Source: Chitinophagaceae bacterium
Lineage (GTDB): Bacteria > Bacteroidota > Bacteroidia > Chitinophagales > Chitinophagaceae
Direction: 5' to 3'
DNA: 64,000 nt
Assembly: GCA_004322425.1 (NCBI GenBank)
Contig: SCVJ01000022.1
Coordinates: 1 to 64,000, forward strand
Shown here: in pieces, positions 51,104-62,600 of the stretch
How the letters are laid out: every line of letters starts with the position of its first letter
Numbering within the stretch: position 1 is the stretch's first letter
Position numbers and translations under genes: made by a program
Notes under the pieces: generated by a model
What the model was told of the DNA's origin: nothing
The model's database searches: none
Seen by the model: only the letters and a program-made list of their open reading frames with translations

Positions 51104-51700
51104 ATGGCATATAATAAAGAAGAAAAATTTGATAAGGAGATTACCGATAAGCTAATGCAGCATTACAAAGAAGCCATTAACTTATTAGGCGAAGATGCAA
51201 ATAGGGAAGGACTTATAAAAACTCCCGAAAGAGTAGCGAAATCTTTGCAGTTTCTTACGCAAGGTTATAATTTAGATGCAAAAAGCATTATTGAATCTGC
51301 AAAATTCAAAGAATCGGTGAGTGAAATGATTGTAGTGAAAAATATTGAACTATACAGTTTATGCGAACATCATTTACTTCCTTTTTTTGGAAAAGTACAT
51401 ATTGCATATATCCCCAACGGATGGATTACAGGATTGAGTAAGCTTGCCAGAGTAGTAGATGTTTATGCACGAAGGTTGCAAGTACAAGAGCGATTGACTA
51501 TTCAAATTAAAGATGCTATTAAAGAAACACTCAATCCGCTTGGAGTAGCCGTGGTTATTGAAGCACAGCATTTATGTATGATGATGCGTGGCGTGCAAAA
51601 ACAAAATTCTGTAACTACAACTTCAGCTTTTGATGGAGAATTTCATGAGAACTCTACTCGAAGCGAATTTTTAAAACTGATCAGCACCGATTTGGGATAG
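51104..51700 (+). CDS. folE: GTP cyclohydrolase I
   Basis: It opens GTP to 7,8-dihydroneopterin triphosphate, the substrate of the adjacent QueD-like enzymes. The 198 aa show the zinc site (Cys87 and His90 in [12 protein letters not shown], Cys158 in QHLCMMMRG), [21 protein letters not shown] and the [12 protein letters not shown] tail. It is third in the pterin operon. Confidence 0.96.
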   Translation: MAYNKEEKFDKEITDKLMQHYKEAINLLGEDANREGLIKTPERVAKSLQFLTQGYNLDAKSIIESAKFKESVSEMIVVKNIELYSLCEHHLLPFFGKVHIAYIPNGWITGLSKLARVVDVYARRLQVQERLTIQIKDAIKETLNPLGVAVVIEAQHLCMMMRGVQKQNSVTTTSAFDGEFHENSTRSEFLKLISTDLG

Positions 51701-51726
51701 TAACAATCTTACAAAAAATATACAAC

Positions 51727-52617
51727 ATGAAGCAGGCATATATATTTCCCGGACAAGGTTCACAGTTTTCAGGAATGGGAAAATTATATTATGAAAATAG
51801 TTTTTTTGCAAAAAAGCTATTTGAACAAGCAAACGAAATTTTAGGATTTCGTATTTCCGATATCATGTTTAACGGGAGTGACGACGAATTGAAACAAACT
51901 AATGTAACACAACCAGCCATTTTTTTACATTCTGTAATTGCCTATAAAAGTATCGAAAATGCAAAACCCGATATGGTTGCTGGTCATTCATTAGGCGAAT
52001 TTTCTGCACTCGTAGCAAATAATGTCCTTCATTTTGAGGATGCCTTGCAATTGGTTTCTGTTCGCGCTAAAGCAATGCAAAAGGCATGCGAATTAAAGCC
52101 GTCTTCAATGGCCGCCGTATTGAATTTGGGAGAGGAACAAGTAGAACAAATTTGTGCAAATATTTTGCAAGAAACGAATGAAGTTGTTGTTGCCGCCAAT
52201 TACAATTGTCCTGGACAATTGGTAATAAGTGGTTCGCTTAAAGGAATTGAAATTGCTTGTGAAAGAATGAAAGCAGCCGGTGCTAAACGGGCATTGGTTT
52301 TACCGGTTGGAGGAGCATTTCATTCGCCATTAATGGATCCGGCAAAAGATGAATTAAAAATTGCCATTGATGCTACTAAATTCTACGAACCCAGTTGTGC
52401 TATTTATCAAAATGTAGTTGCTAAAGCAGTGATGGATAAGGATGAAATGAAAAGTAATTTGGTAATGCAATTAACTAGTGCTGTAAAATGGACTCAATCT
52501 GTTCAAGCTATGATTATAGATGGAGCTTCACAGTTTATTGAGGTTGGACCAGGCAAGGTTTTGCAGGGCTTGGTAATGAAAATTAATAAAGAAATGCAAG
52601 TATCTGGCGTTAGTTAA
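51727..52617 (+). CDS. fabD: Malonyl-CoA:ACP transacylase
   Basis: FabD loads malonyl groups on ACP for fatty-acid synthesis. The 296 aa have the nucleophile Ser88 in GHSLGEFSA, the partner His199 in GAFHSPLM, and the FPGQGSQFSGMG oxyanion loop (7-18). It is 26 nt after folE and overlaps the end of the convergent GNAT gene by 8 nt. Confidence 0.96.
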   Translation: MKQAYIFPGQGSQFSGMGKLYYENSFFAKKLFEQANEILGFRISDIMFNGSDDELKQTNVTQPAIFLHSVIAYKSIENAKPDMVAGHSLGEFSALVANNVLHFEDALQLVSVRAKAMQKACELKPSSMAAVLNLGEEQVEQICANILQETNEVVVAANYNCPGQLVISGSLKGIEIACERMKAAGAKRALVLPVGGAFHSPLMDPAKDELKIAIDATKFYEPSCAIYQNVVAKAVMDKDEMKSNLVMQLTSAVKWTQSVQAMIIDGASQFIEVGPGKVLQGLVMKINKEMQVSGVS

Positions 52618-53062
52618 TTTCAATTGCGCAATTCACCCATTCCGCATCGAAATTTGTTTTATACTTTTTATAAAAATTTATAGCTGGTTCGTTCCATTCT
52701 AGTACTTGCCATACAATAGCGCCGAATTTTTTTTCTTGCGATTCTACTATCAAACGGTCCATTAATAGTTTGCCGATGCCTTTCCTTCTAGCCGATTCTG
52801 TTACAAGAATATCTTCTAAATACATTCGCTGTCCTTTCCAAGTAGAGTAACGAATATAGTACAGAGCAAAACCAAGAATCAAACCTTCTTCTTCAGCTAC
52901 AAAAGCCCACCAAACAGGATTATTGCCAAAACCGCTTTCTATAAAATGGGCCAACGTTACAGTTACTTCATTTGGCGCTCGTTCATAAGTAGCCAGTTCT
53001 TGAATCAACTCTAATAATCTTGGGCAATCTTCTTTTGCAGTGCGACGAATATCAATACTCAT
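52610..53062 (-). CDS. GNAT family N-acetyltransferase
   Basis: A 150-aa acetyltransferase with the acetyl-CoA loop motif RRKGIGKLLM near 92 and the YLEDILV strand before it. IRRTAKEDCPRLLELIQELATYE and AINFYKKY are typical of the diamine/SSAT-like subgroup. The acceptor is unknown. Convergent with fabD. Confidence 0.88.
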   Translation of the reverse strand: MSIDIRRTAKEDCPRLLELIQELATYERAPNEVTVTLAHFIESGFGNNPVWWAFVAEEEGLILGFALYYIRYSTWKGQRMYLEDILVTESARRKGIGKLLMDRLIVESQEKKFGAIVWQVLEWNEPAINFYKKYKTNFDAEWVNCAIEIN

Positions 53063-53096
53063 AATCTTTTAATCATTTAAAATCAAACTAAATGTA

Positions 53097-54320
53097 TCAG
53101 TTAAGTGCTTGCTCCAAATCATTGAGAATATCCTGAATATTTTCAAGGCCAACACTCATTCTAATTAATCCATCTGTAATACCATATTTTTCTCTTTCTT
53201 CTTTGGGAACACAATAATGCGTCATGGAAGCCGGATGACTTAAAATAGTTTCGGCTGTTCCCAATGAAACGGTGCGAATACAGAGGTTTAATTTATTCAT
53301 AAAATCAATACCACCTTGTTTGCCGTTTTTTAATTCAAAGCTCATCATGGCGCCGGCATGCTTCATTTGCTTCTTTGCAATAGCATAGTCGTTATGAGAA
53401 GTAAGCCCGTTGTAGTTGACTTTCGCAACGGCTTTGTGTGTTTCCAAAAAATGGGCTACTTGTTGTGCATTAAAGCAGTGTCGTTCCATTCTTAATTCTA
53501 ATGTTTTTATTCCTTGATTTAATAAAAACGCATCGAAGGGATTACTGTTGCCTCCCAATAAACGATAAGTCTTTGTAATACTACCGTTCATTTTATCAAT
53601 ATCTTTTCCGATTAAAATTCCGCCAATCGCAGTTCCGTGGCCGTTTAAAAATTTGGTGGTGCTGTGAAAAACATAATCTACAGCATAGCGAAACGGTTGT
53701 TGCAAATACGGAGTGGCAAATGTATTATCCACTGCTGTCAATAGGTTGTGATTTTTAGCAAGTTTTGTGAGGGCATCCAAATCAATACACTGAAGAGTGG
53801 GATTTGCAGGAGTTTCCAAATACATCAATTTTATTCCGGTATTTTCCTTTATGGCTGCTTCGGCTTTATTTAAATCACGTAGATCAACAATAATTGGTTC
53901 AATACCTAATGGTGGAAGAATTTTTGAAATCAATTCTTCCAATCCACCATAAAGAGAAAAATGAGTTAGAACTTTATCTCCAGTTTTCAAATTTCCAAAC
54001 ATCAACGTACTTAATGCAGCCATGCCCGAAGAATGTAAAAGTGCTTTTACTTCTAATGGATTACCCGTGGCATCAGTAATGCCTAATGTTTCTAAAGCTG
54101 AAATTTTCTTTTCTACCTCCGTAAAATTGGGATTTCCCCAACGGCTATAAATATATCCTTCTTCTTCACCGCTAAAGCGCCGCATTCCTTGTTCTGCATT
54201 GTCGTACACAAAAGTAGAGGATGCATAAATGGGTGTAATATGCGCAAACATTGGATCTTGGCTATGCCCAGCATGAAGCGCAACCGAGCTAAAGCCCGAA
54301 AGTGGATAACTTTTCTTCAT
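53097..54320 (-). CDS. PLP-dependent Cys/Met metabolism enzyme (methionine gamma-lyase-like)
   Basis: A 407-aa homotetrameric PLP enzyme. The Schiff-base Lys223 is in HSTTKFLNGHG, the PLP phosphate region is YSRWGNPN, and AVDNTFATPYLQQP and HSSGMAALS are also present. The class includes methionine gamma-lyase, cystathionine gamma-synthase and O-acetylhomoserine sulfhydrylase. The HVSLGxx-type SLGTAETILSHPASMTH motif favours gamma-lyase or gamma-synthase, not decidable here. Confidence 0.85.
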   Translation of the reverse strand: MKKSYPLSGFSSVALHAGHSQDPMFAHITPIYASSTFVYDNAEQGMRRFSGEEEGYIYSRWGNPNFTEVEKKISALETLGITDATGNPLEVKALLHSSGMAALSTLMFGNLKTGDKVLTHFSLYGGLEELISKILPPLGIEPIIVDLRDLNKAEAAIKENTGIKLMYLETPANPTLQCIDLDALTKLAKNHNLLTAVDNTFATPYLQQPFRYAVDYVFHSTTKFLNGHGTAIGGILIGKDIDKMNGSITKTYRLLGGNSNPFDAFLLNQGIKTLELRMERHCFNAQQVAHFLETHKAVAKVNYNGLTSHNDYAIAKKQMKHAGAMMSFELKNGKQGGIDFMNKLNLCIRTVSLGTAETILSHPASMTHYCVPKEEREKYGITDGLIRMSVGLENIQDILNDLEQALN

Positions 54321-54422
54321 AAAAAAAAATTAAATATTGAAAATTTGTACCAACAAAAAAATCTAAAATCAAATGTAAATGATTTTATTTTTACCAGCTA
54401 ACCATTCGTCAATACGAAAATT

Positions 54423-54917
54423 ATGAAAGAGTTATTATTGTCGCTAGCATCTTATAATGTTTGGGCCAATCAAAAGTTAGCAAATTCTATTTTGTTATTA
54501 ACGGAAGAAAAACAAAGAGAAGAAATACCCAGTAGTTTTAAAAGTTTATTAGCCACAATTCTGCACTTGTGGGATGCTGAAAGCATTTGGTGGCAACGAA
54601 TAAAATTAAATGAGCGTGTAATTATACCTAGCGAAAATTTTAATGGGACAATGGCAGAGGCTGTAAATGGGTTACTTCATCAATCATTACAATGGCAAGA
54701 ATGGGTTAACAATGCTTCAGAGCCTGCTTTAAATCATGTAGTTCAATATCATAATTTTAAAAGCGAACATTACAAACAACCAGTTTATCAAATGCTAATC
54801 CATGTTTATAATCATAGCACTTATCATCGGGGACAACTCGTAAATATGTTACGACAATTAGGAATACAAAAAATACCTCAAACTGATTTTATTGTTTATT
54901 CTCGTTCCAAAAAGTAG
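54423..54917 (+). CDS. DinB family protein
   Basis: A 164-aa four-helix bundle protein. LASYNVWANQKLANSI, ILHLWDAESIWWQRI and HVYNHSTYHRGQLVNML supply the three metal-binding His residues. DinB/YfiT proteins include metal-dependent thiol transferases and damage-induced proteins; the substrate is unknown. It stands alone, convergent with fabH. Confidence 0.88.
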   Translation: MKELLLSLASYNVWANQKLANSILLLTEEKQREEIPSSFKSLLATILHLWDAESIWWQRIKLNERVIIPSENFNGTMAEAVNGLLHQSLQWQEWVNNASEPALNHVVQYHNFKSEHYKQPVYQMLIHVYNHSTYHRGQLVNMLRQLGIQKIPQTDFIVYSRSKK

Positions 54918-54930
54918 TCTTGTTGACTAA

Positions 54931-55923
54931 TTAATAAGCCCACTTTACCAAAGTAGCTCCCCAAGTAAATCCACCGCCAAAGGCAGCCAACACGAGGTAA
55001 TCACCTTTTACTAATTTATTTTCCCAATCCCACAAACAAAGTGGAATGGTACCGGAAGTTGTGTTTCCATATCGCTGAATATTGAGCATCACTTTATCAG
55101 GATTCAACCCCATTCTATTAGCCGTGGCATCAATAATTCTTTTATTTGCTTGATGAGGTACTAACCATGCTATATCATCTCCCGTCATTTTATTTTTCTC
55201 TAAAAGTTCGGCACTCACATCCGCCATTCCTTTTACAGCAAATTTGAAAACGGGTTGCCCATCTTGAAAAGCATAATGCTCTTTTGCTAAAACAGTTTCA
55301 ATGGAAGCAGGTTTTAAAGATCCACCTGCTTTTAAATGAAGATATTTACAACCGCTGCCATCACTTTTTAAAAGACTGTCTAAAACACCAAAGCCATTTT
55401 CATTGGCTTCCAACAAAACGGCACCGGCACCATCGCCAAAAATGACACAGGTGGCGCGATCACTGTAGTCGATAATTGAACTCATTTTATCAGCGCCGCA
55501 GACGACAACTTTTTTGTAGCGTCCACTTTCTATTAGCGAAGCACCAAGCGTAAGGGAATAAAGAAAACCTGAGCAAGCTGCACTAACATCAAAGCCCCAT
55601 GCATTTGTAGCACCTATTTTATCGCAAACAATAGTAGCGGTTGCCGGAAATACCATATCGGGTGTAACAGTAGCAACAATTAAACATTCAATTTCATTGG
55701 GGTTTATTCCTCTTTTTTCACAGATTTGTTTTACCGCCGGTACTACCATATCGGAAGTTGCTAATCCTTCTCCTTTCAAAATTCTTCTTTCTTCAATTCC
55801 TGTTCGGGTTTTAATCCACTCATCGTTGGTGTCCACCATTTTTTCTAAGTCAAAATTGGTGAGTTTGTCTTCTGGTACAAACCCTCCAACAGCAGTAATT
55901 GCAGCAGTAATTTTCCCTTTCAT
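54931..55923 (-). CDS. fabH: 3-oxoacyl-ACP synthase III
   Basis: FabH starts fatty-acid synthesis by condensing acetyl-CoA (or branched acyl-CoA) with malonyl-ACP. The 330 aa contain the catalytic triad Cys117 (DVSAACSGF), His in VPHQANKRI and Asn in [17 protein letters not shown], one base off the -7 consensus, lies upstream. Confidence 0.96.
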   Translation of the reverse strand: MKGKITAAITAVGGFVPEDKLTNFDLEKMVDTNDEWIKTRTGIEERRILKGEGLATSDMVVPAVKQICEKRGINPNEIECLIVATVTPDMVFPATATIVCDKIGATNAWGFDVSAACSGFLYSLTLGASLIESGRYKKVVVCGADKMSSIIDYSDRATCVIFGDGAGAVLLEANENGFGVLDSLLKSDGSGCKYLHLKAGGSLKPASIETVLAKEHYAFQDGQPVFKFAVKGMADVSAELLEKNKMTGDDIAWLVPHQANKRIIDATANRMGLNPDKVMLNIQRYGNTTSGTIPLCLWDWENKLVKGDYLVLAAFGGGFTWGATLVKWAY

Positions 55924-56033
55924 TTTTCAAAAAATATAGAGGCGAAAATAATAAATTTTATGCTCTTTTATTTTTTAAAATCAAGCAAGAAGACGTCTTA
56001 GAAAGGAGGGCATTTTATCTTATATTCGCAAGC

Positions 56034-56618
56034 ATGATTGCATATCTGAAAGGGAATTATTTTCATAAAACTCCAGCATCTGTTCAAGTAGAAGTAAACG
56101 GAGTGGGCTATGATGTTCAAATTACTCTAAATACGTATTCAAAAATTCAACATCTTGAAAGTGGAACTCTGCATACCCATTTGCTGATAAGAGAAGATGC
56201 ACACATACTTTACGGATTTTTTGAACTTGCCGAGAAAGAAATGTTTTTAAATTTAATTAGTGTTTCGGGCATTGGTTCTTCTACCGCAAGAATTATGCTT
56301 TCCTCCATGAAACCCGATGATTTGGTTCGGGCAATTAGTATTGCCGATGTAAAAACCTTGGAAACCGTAAAAGGAATTGGTAAAAAAACAGCGGAAAGAA
56401 TGGTTCTTGAATTACGAGATAAACTAGCCAAACATCCGCTTCAATCAGATATTTCACCACTGAAACACAATAGCTTACAATCAGATTCGTTAAATGCACT
56501 GATGGCTTTGGGTATTGCTCGAAATGCAGCCGATCAAGCGATTCAAAAAGTAATGCACACCAATCCTTCTATTGGTTCAATAGAAGAAGTCATCAAACTA
56601 GCATTAAAAACAGTTTAG
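56034..56618 (+). CDS. ruvA: Holliday junction branch-migration protein RuvA
   Basis: The 194-aa DNA-binding subunit that positions RuvB at Holliday junctions. The N-terminal OB fold (MIAYLKGNYFHKTPASVQVEVNG), the two HhH motifs (LISVSGIGSSTARIML, LETVKGIGKKTAERMVLELRDKL) and the C-terminal RuvB-contact domain (ALGIARNAADQAI) are all present. It is 40 nt before sprA, a pairing common in Bacteroidota. Confidence 0.96.
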   Translation: MIAYLKGNYFHKTPASVQVEVNGVGYDVQITLNTYSKIQHLESGTLHTHLLIREDAHILYGFFELAEKEMFLNLISVSGIGSSTARIMLSSMKPDDLVRAISIADVKTLETVKGIGKKTAERMVLELRDKLAKHPLQSDISPLKHNSLQSDSLNALMALGIARNAADQAIQKVMHTNPSIGSIEEVIKLALKTV

Positions 56619-56658
56619 CCTATTATTGAATTTTACAAAACAAATTTGGTAAGATAGT

Positions 56659-59600
56659 TTGCGACTTAAAAGAATTAAAATATTTCTAGCAACAAGTATG
56701 TTGTTATTTGGCTTTTTATTGAAGTTGAATGCAACGATTATTGGGGCTTTTACTGTATCCGAAATTTATCAACTTTCAGACACAATTCGTTTGCCCATTC
56801 GTGATCGTTATGCCGATACTTACACCTATCCTAACCAAAATCCGTGGTTATTAAAAGATACTTCTTTTATAAAAAAACAAATCGAATACGATCCGGTTTC
56901 AAAACAATATTATGTTATCGAAAAAATAGGGAGTCGTTACTATCGAACACCAATGACTTTTTCGATGAGCGAATTTATTTCACTCAAAGGGAAGGAAGAT
57001 GAAAAAGAATATTTTAGAAAGAGAGCTGCCATGCTCACTTCGCTCAACCGAAGATTATATAAACCTAAATTTAATTTTGTAAATGATTGGGTGAATAGAA
57101 TTGTTGGTAACGGGAAAATTGATATTCAGCCAAACGGATATGTAGATATCATGGCAGGTTATCAAGGGCAACAAATTAATAACCCCACTTTGCCAGAAAG
57201 ATCAAGAAATAACGGAGGTTTTGATTTTAACATGAATAGCCAATTTCAAGTAGATGCTAATATTGGCGATAAATTAAAACTTCCTATCAATTATAATACG
57301 CTAGCCAATTTTAGTTTTGATAATCAACTCAAACTCGATTATCAAGGAAAAGATGATGAAGTATTAAAATTATTGCAAGCCGGTAATACAAATTTTACAA
57401 CCAAGGGAACGCTGATTCCGGGGGCTCAATCATTATTTGGCATAAAAACTCAGTTACAATTTGGAAAATTATTCATCACATCTGTTTTAGCAAACCAACG
57501 TTCACAACGCCAGTCATTGGGAATTCAAGGGGGTTCATCTACTCAGTTATTTTCATATAAGGCTGATGAATATGAAGAGAACAGACATTTTCTAATGTCG
57601 CAATACTTTAGAAATAATTTTAATAAGGCAATGAAAAATTTGCCTGTTGTAAATTCATTGATACAAATACTTCGAGTAGAAGTTTGGATTACAAATAGAA
57701 CTGGGGCCACCACAGAAACCAGAGATGTTGTGGCATTAATGGATCTTGGAGAAGGACAACCTTTTGGATTATGGACTGGAATTGGAAATGTGCCTCCACG
57801 AAATAGTGCTAATAATCTTTATCCAACACTTATTAATAGCGCCAATGCAAGAAGTTCAACACAAGTACAAAGTGTATTAACAGGATTGGGATTACAACCG
57901 GTTCAAGATTTTGAAAAAACATTTGCCAGAAAATTACATCCATCTGATTATTATTTAAATCCACGTGTTGGATTTATTTCGTTGAACCAACAATTGCAAC
58001 CGGACGAAGTAATGGGAATTGCATTTCAATATACCTATAACGGTAAAGTATATCAAGTGGGAGAATTTTCTTCAGATATTCCGCCCGATTCAACAGGAAC
58101 CTCTCAGCCTGTTCTTTTTCTGAAATTATTGAAAGCTACTTCGCAACGAACCAATCTTCCCATTTGGGATTTGATGATGAAAAATGTTTATTCAGTGGGA
58201 GTTGGGCAATTGGAAAAATCTGATTTTAAATTAGATGTGTTGTACGAAGAGCCCAGCTTTGGTGAAAAAAGATATATGCCACCAACTCCGGTGAGTGATC
58301 CATATAAAGGGCAACCATTGATTTCATTACTTAACTTAGATCGACTCAATAATCAAAACGATCCGCAACCCGATGGTGTGTTTGATTATTTGGAAGGCTA
58401 TACAGTAATTGCTTCACAAAGCCGAATCATATTTCCTGTGTTGGAACCTTTTGGGAAAGATCTGGAATATATTTATAAAGGAACCGATAGTTTGCAACAA
58501 CGAGCTAAATATTTATTTTATCCTCTGTACGATACGATAAAAGCAATAGCTCAAAACTATTCCAATCTCAATCGCTTCAAACTAAGTGGAAGAAGTAAAT
58601 CAGGTTTGGGATCGGCAGAATATCAACTTGGATTTAATATTCCAAAAGGTTCTGTAACCGTTACTGCTGGCGGACAGATTTTGAGAGAGAATATTGATTT
58701 TGAAATCAATTACGATTTAGGATCTCTAAAAATAATTAATCAGGCTATTATCAATGCGGGATTACCCGTCAATGTTCAATATGAAAACAATGCAACCTAT
58801 GGATTGCAAACAAAAAATTATTTAGCATTACGGCTCGACTATTTAGCTAGTAAAAAATTTACAGTGGGTGGAACGATGGTAAGATTAGGCGAAAGACCTT
58901 TCTTTCCAAAGCAGAGTTATGGCGATGATCCTATTCGAAACACGATGTATGGCGTTGATTTTGATTATCGCAACGAAATTCCACGACTTTCAAAATGGTT
59001 GGATAAACTTCCTTTTTATTCTACCAAGACAATGTCGAATATCACCGCTTATGGCGAAGCAGCTTGGTTAAAACCAGGACATGCTCCTCAAATTGGAAAG
59101 GGAAATGAAGGAGCTGTTTATATGGACGATTTTGAAGGAACAAGAAGTAGTATTGATTTACGATTCCCTTTAATCAGTTGGACACTTGCTTCGGCTCCAC
59201 AAAAAGCTGTTGATAAAAACAATAATATTCTTTTTCCCGAAGCTGTGCTGAATAATAATTTGGAGCAAGGTTATAATAGAGCCAAGTTGGCTTGGTATCA
59301 AATTGAACAGCAGCTACAAGAAGCAAGAAACGCTAATAATCCATTGCGCAATAATTTGACTGAACTTTCAAAACCAGAAACAAGACAAGTTTATCAAAAA
59401 GAAATTTTTCCAAATAGAACAACCGATTATGGCCAATCCATTTTACCAACTTTTGATCTTGCTTTTTATCCGGGAGAAAAAGGCCCTTATAATTTAGAAT
59501 ATAGAAACAGCAGAGTAAATGGTTCGGGTAGATTATTAAATCCCAAACAAACATGGGGTGGCATTATGCGCCATATTGATCAAACAGATTTTGAGACAGG

Positions 59601-62600
59601 AAATATTGAGTTCATAGAATTTTGGTTACAAGATCCATTTATTAATAAAACAGGAAGTACAGGAGGCGAATTATATTTTAATTTAGGAAACATCTCTGAA
59701 GATATTTTAAAAGATGGAAAACGAATGTTTGAAAATGGATTACCTACTCCGCACAATACTACATTGCCCGTAGATAACAGTACAGTTTGGGGAAGAGTAC
59801 CTTCAAATCCATTGCAAATTACCAATGCCTTTAGTAATAATACTGAAGATCGTCCCTTTCAGGATGTTGGTTATGACGGATTAAATGATGATTTAGAAAA
59901 AGAAAAGTTTAAAATCTATATCAATAATCTGGCTACAAACTTTGGAATCAATTCTTCTCTTTATCAAAAAGCAACCATCGATCCCACGGCAGATAATTTT
60001 AAACATTATCGTGATGGTATTTATGATCAACCTTTAGCTGGAATTTTGCAACGATATAAAGATGTAAATAATCCCAACGGAAATTCTCCCGTTAATCTTA
60101 ATAACTCACAACTAAATGCTTTTACAATGTATCCCGATCAAGAAGAAATGAATCGGGATAATACATTGAATGAAGTAGAAGAATATTTCCAATATCGAGT
60201 AGAATTGAAACCCAATATGTCGGTAGGTTCTAATTTTATTACTGACAAACGAGTTGTTTCGGTTGAACTTATCGACAGAACAAAACGAGACGAGACTTGG
60301 TATTTATTTCGAATTCCTGTTTCGCAGTTTCAAAATAAGATTGGTAATATTCCCGATTTCAAATCCATTCGATTTATTCGAATGTTTCTAACTGGTTTTG
60401 ATGATACTGTTGTTTGTCGATTTGGAAAATTAGAATTGGTGCGTAATCAATGGCGACGCTTTACTTATGAAGTGGATACAACGGGTATTTTTAAAACGTT
60501 GCCTACAAATGATCCTACAAAGGTTGATGTTTTGGCAGTCAATGTAGAAGAAAATGATCGTCGACAACCCATTCGATATGTAGTTCCACCGGGTATTGAG
60601 AGACAAAGCCAATTAAGCAATAACAATGTTGCATTATTGGAAAACGAACAATCATTGAGCTTGCGGTTTCGTGATTTGGCAGAAAATGAAACCAGAGCAG
60701 TCTTCAAAACAATGCCTTTTGATCTTCGACAATACGGTCGTCTTTCATTATTTGTTCATGCCGAAGAAATTTTTCAAAACACATTAAATGATAAAGACCT
60801 TAATGCTGTAGTAAGAATTGGAAATGATTTTGTAAGTAATTACTATGAAATAAGAGTGCCCCTGAAAATAACACGATGGGGTGCTACCGATTCGCTTACA
60901 ATTTGGCCAATAGAAAATAATCTAGATTTTAATTTACAAGAATTAACAACGCTTAAAGGGAAAAGAAATAAAGCGGGAATTTCTCCTTCCAATTATTTTA
61001 GCGAAACTATTAATGGTAAAAAATTTGCAATCATTGGCAATCCCAATCTCGGCGAAGTAAAAGGAGTATTGCTTGGAGTGGAAAATGTAAAAGTGGAAAA
61101 TGCAAATGCCGAAATATGGTTTAATGAACTTCGGTTATCCAGTATGGATGAAGATGGAGGCTGGGCAGCGGTAGGGCGAATGGATGTTACATTAGCTGAT
61201 TTAGGTAATGTAAGTGTTTCGGGAAGAGCAAGCAGTAAAGGTTTTGGAACCTTGGAACAAAGAGTGAATGAAAGAAGTCGCGAAGATTTTTACCAGTTTG
61301 ATGTTTCCACAAATATTGACGCAGGAAAATTATTACCTAAAAAAGCGAATCTTCAAATTCCTATTTATGCGGGCATCAGTCGTACTAGTAGTACACCTGA
61401 GTATGATCCATACGATTTGGATATAAAAATGAAAGACAAACTTAGAGAGTCAACAAAAGATATTCGCGATTCTATAAGAAATGATGCGTCCGATATTACC
61501 ACTATTAAAACAGTGGCATTGACCAATGTAAAAATGATTAAAACAGGAAACAGAACTCCACAACTTTGGGATATTTCTAACCTTGATTTTAATTATTCAA
61601 TCTATCAAATGGAGCGCAAAAATCCTTTAATTGAAAGCGAAATGATGAATCGAACAAGAGGAGCAATTGGTTATAATTTTGCAATTCAGCCTCGCTATTT
61701 AGAGCCATTCAAAAAATTAATAGAGTCCAACTCTAAATGGATTTCTTTTATTAAAGATATCAACCTCAATTACAAGCCATCGCAAATTTCTGTAAAGGCC
61801 GACGTGTTTCGGCAGTTTGGTGCGATGCAACCTAAAAATGTTGGTGGTGGCCCATATAAAGTTCCTGAATCGTTTGATAAATTTTTTACGTTCGATCGTT
61901 ATTATGTATTGCGTTGGGATTTGACACGATCTATAAATCTTGATTTTAGTGCAACGAATAATGCACGAATTGATGAACCTATTGGTAGAATAGATACAAA
62001 AGTTAAAAAAGACTCTATTCGTAATAACTTTTTTAAAGGAGGACGAAACACACACTTTCATCAAGAAGCAACAATGACGTATAATTTTCCAACTAATAAG
62101 TTCCCACTTATTGAGTGGACAAAACTGCGTTTCAATTATAAATCGGAATATGATTGGATGGGAGCGTCGCTATTGGCAAAAAATTTAGGTAATATTTTGT
62201 CTAATGGTCAAACAAAAAGTGTAGATGGTGAACTTGATTTTGAACAATTGTATAATAAATCAAAATTGCTGCGCGCTGTATTTGCAGCACCATCTGCAAC
62301 TAACGCAGCGCTTCCGATTGCTCCAAAAAATCCTTCATTGGATTCACTAAAAAACATTTCGAACTTAGATTCACTTTCAAAAAAACAATTGAGAAAATTA
62401 CAGAAATTTGAAAGAAAACAAGCAAGGCAATTACGCAAAGAAGGACGAAAAGATCAAATTCCTGTAATAAATAATGGTGTAAAAACGATTGTTCAAATTG
62501 CCACTTCTGTAAAAAGAGTTGGCATACAATTTTCTGAAAATGCCGGAACGAGTTTGCCCGGATACCTTGACAGTACGCAATTCTTTGGTCAAAACTGGAA

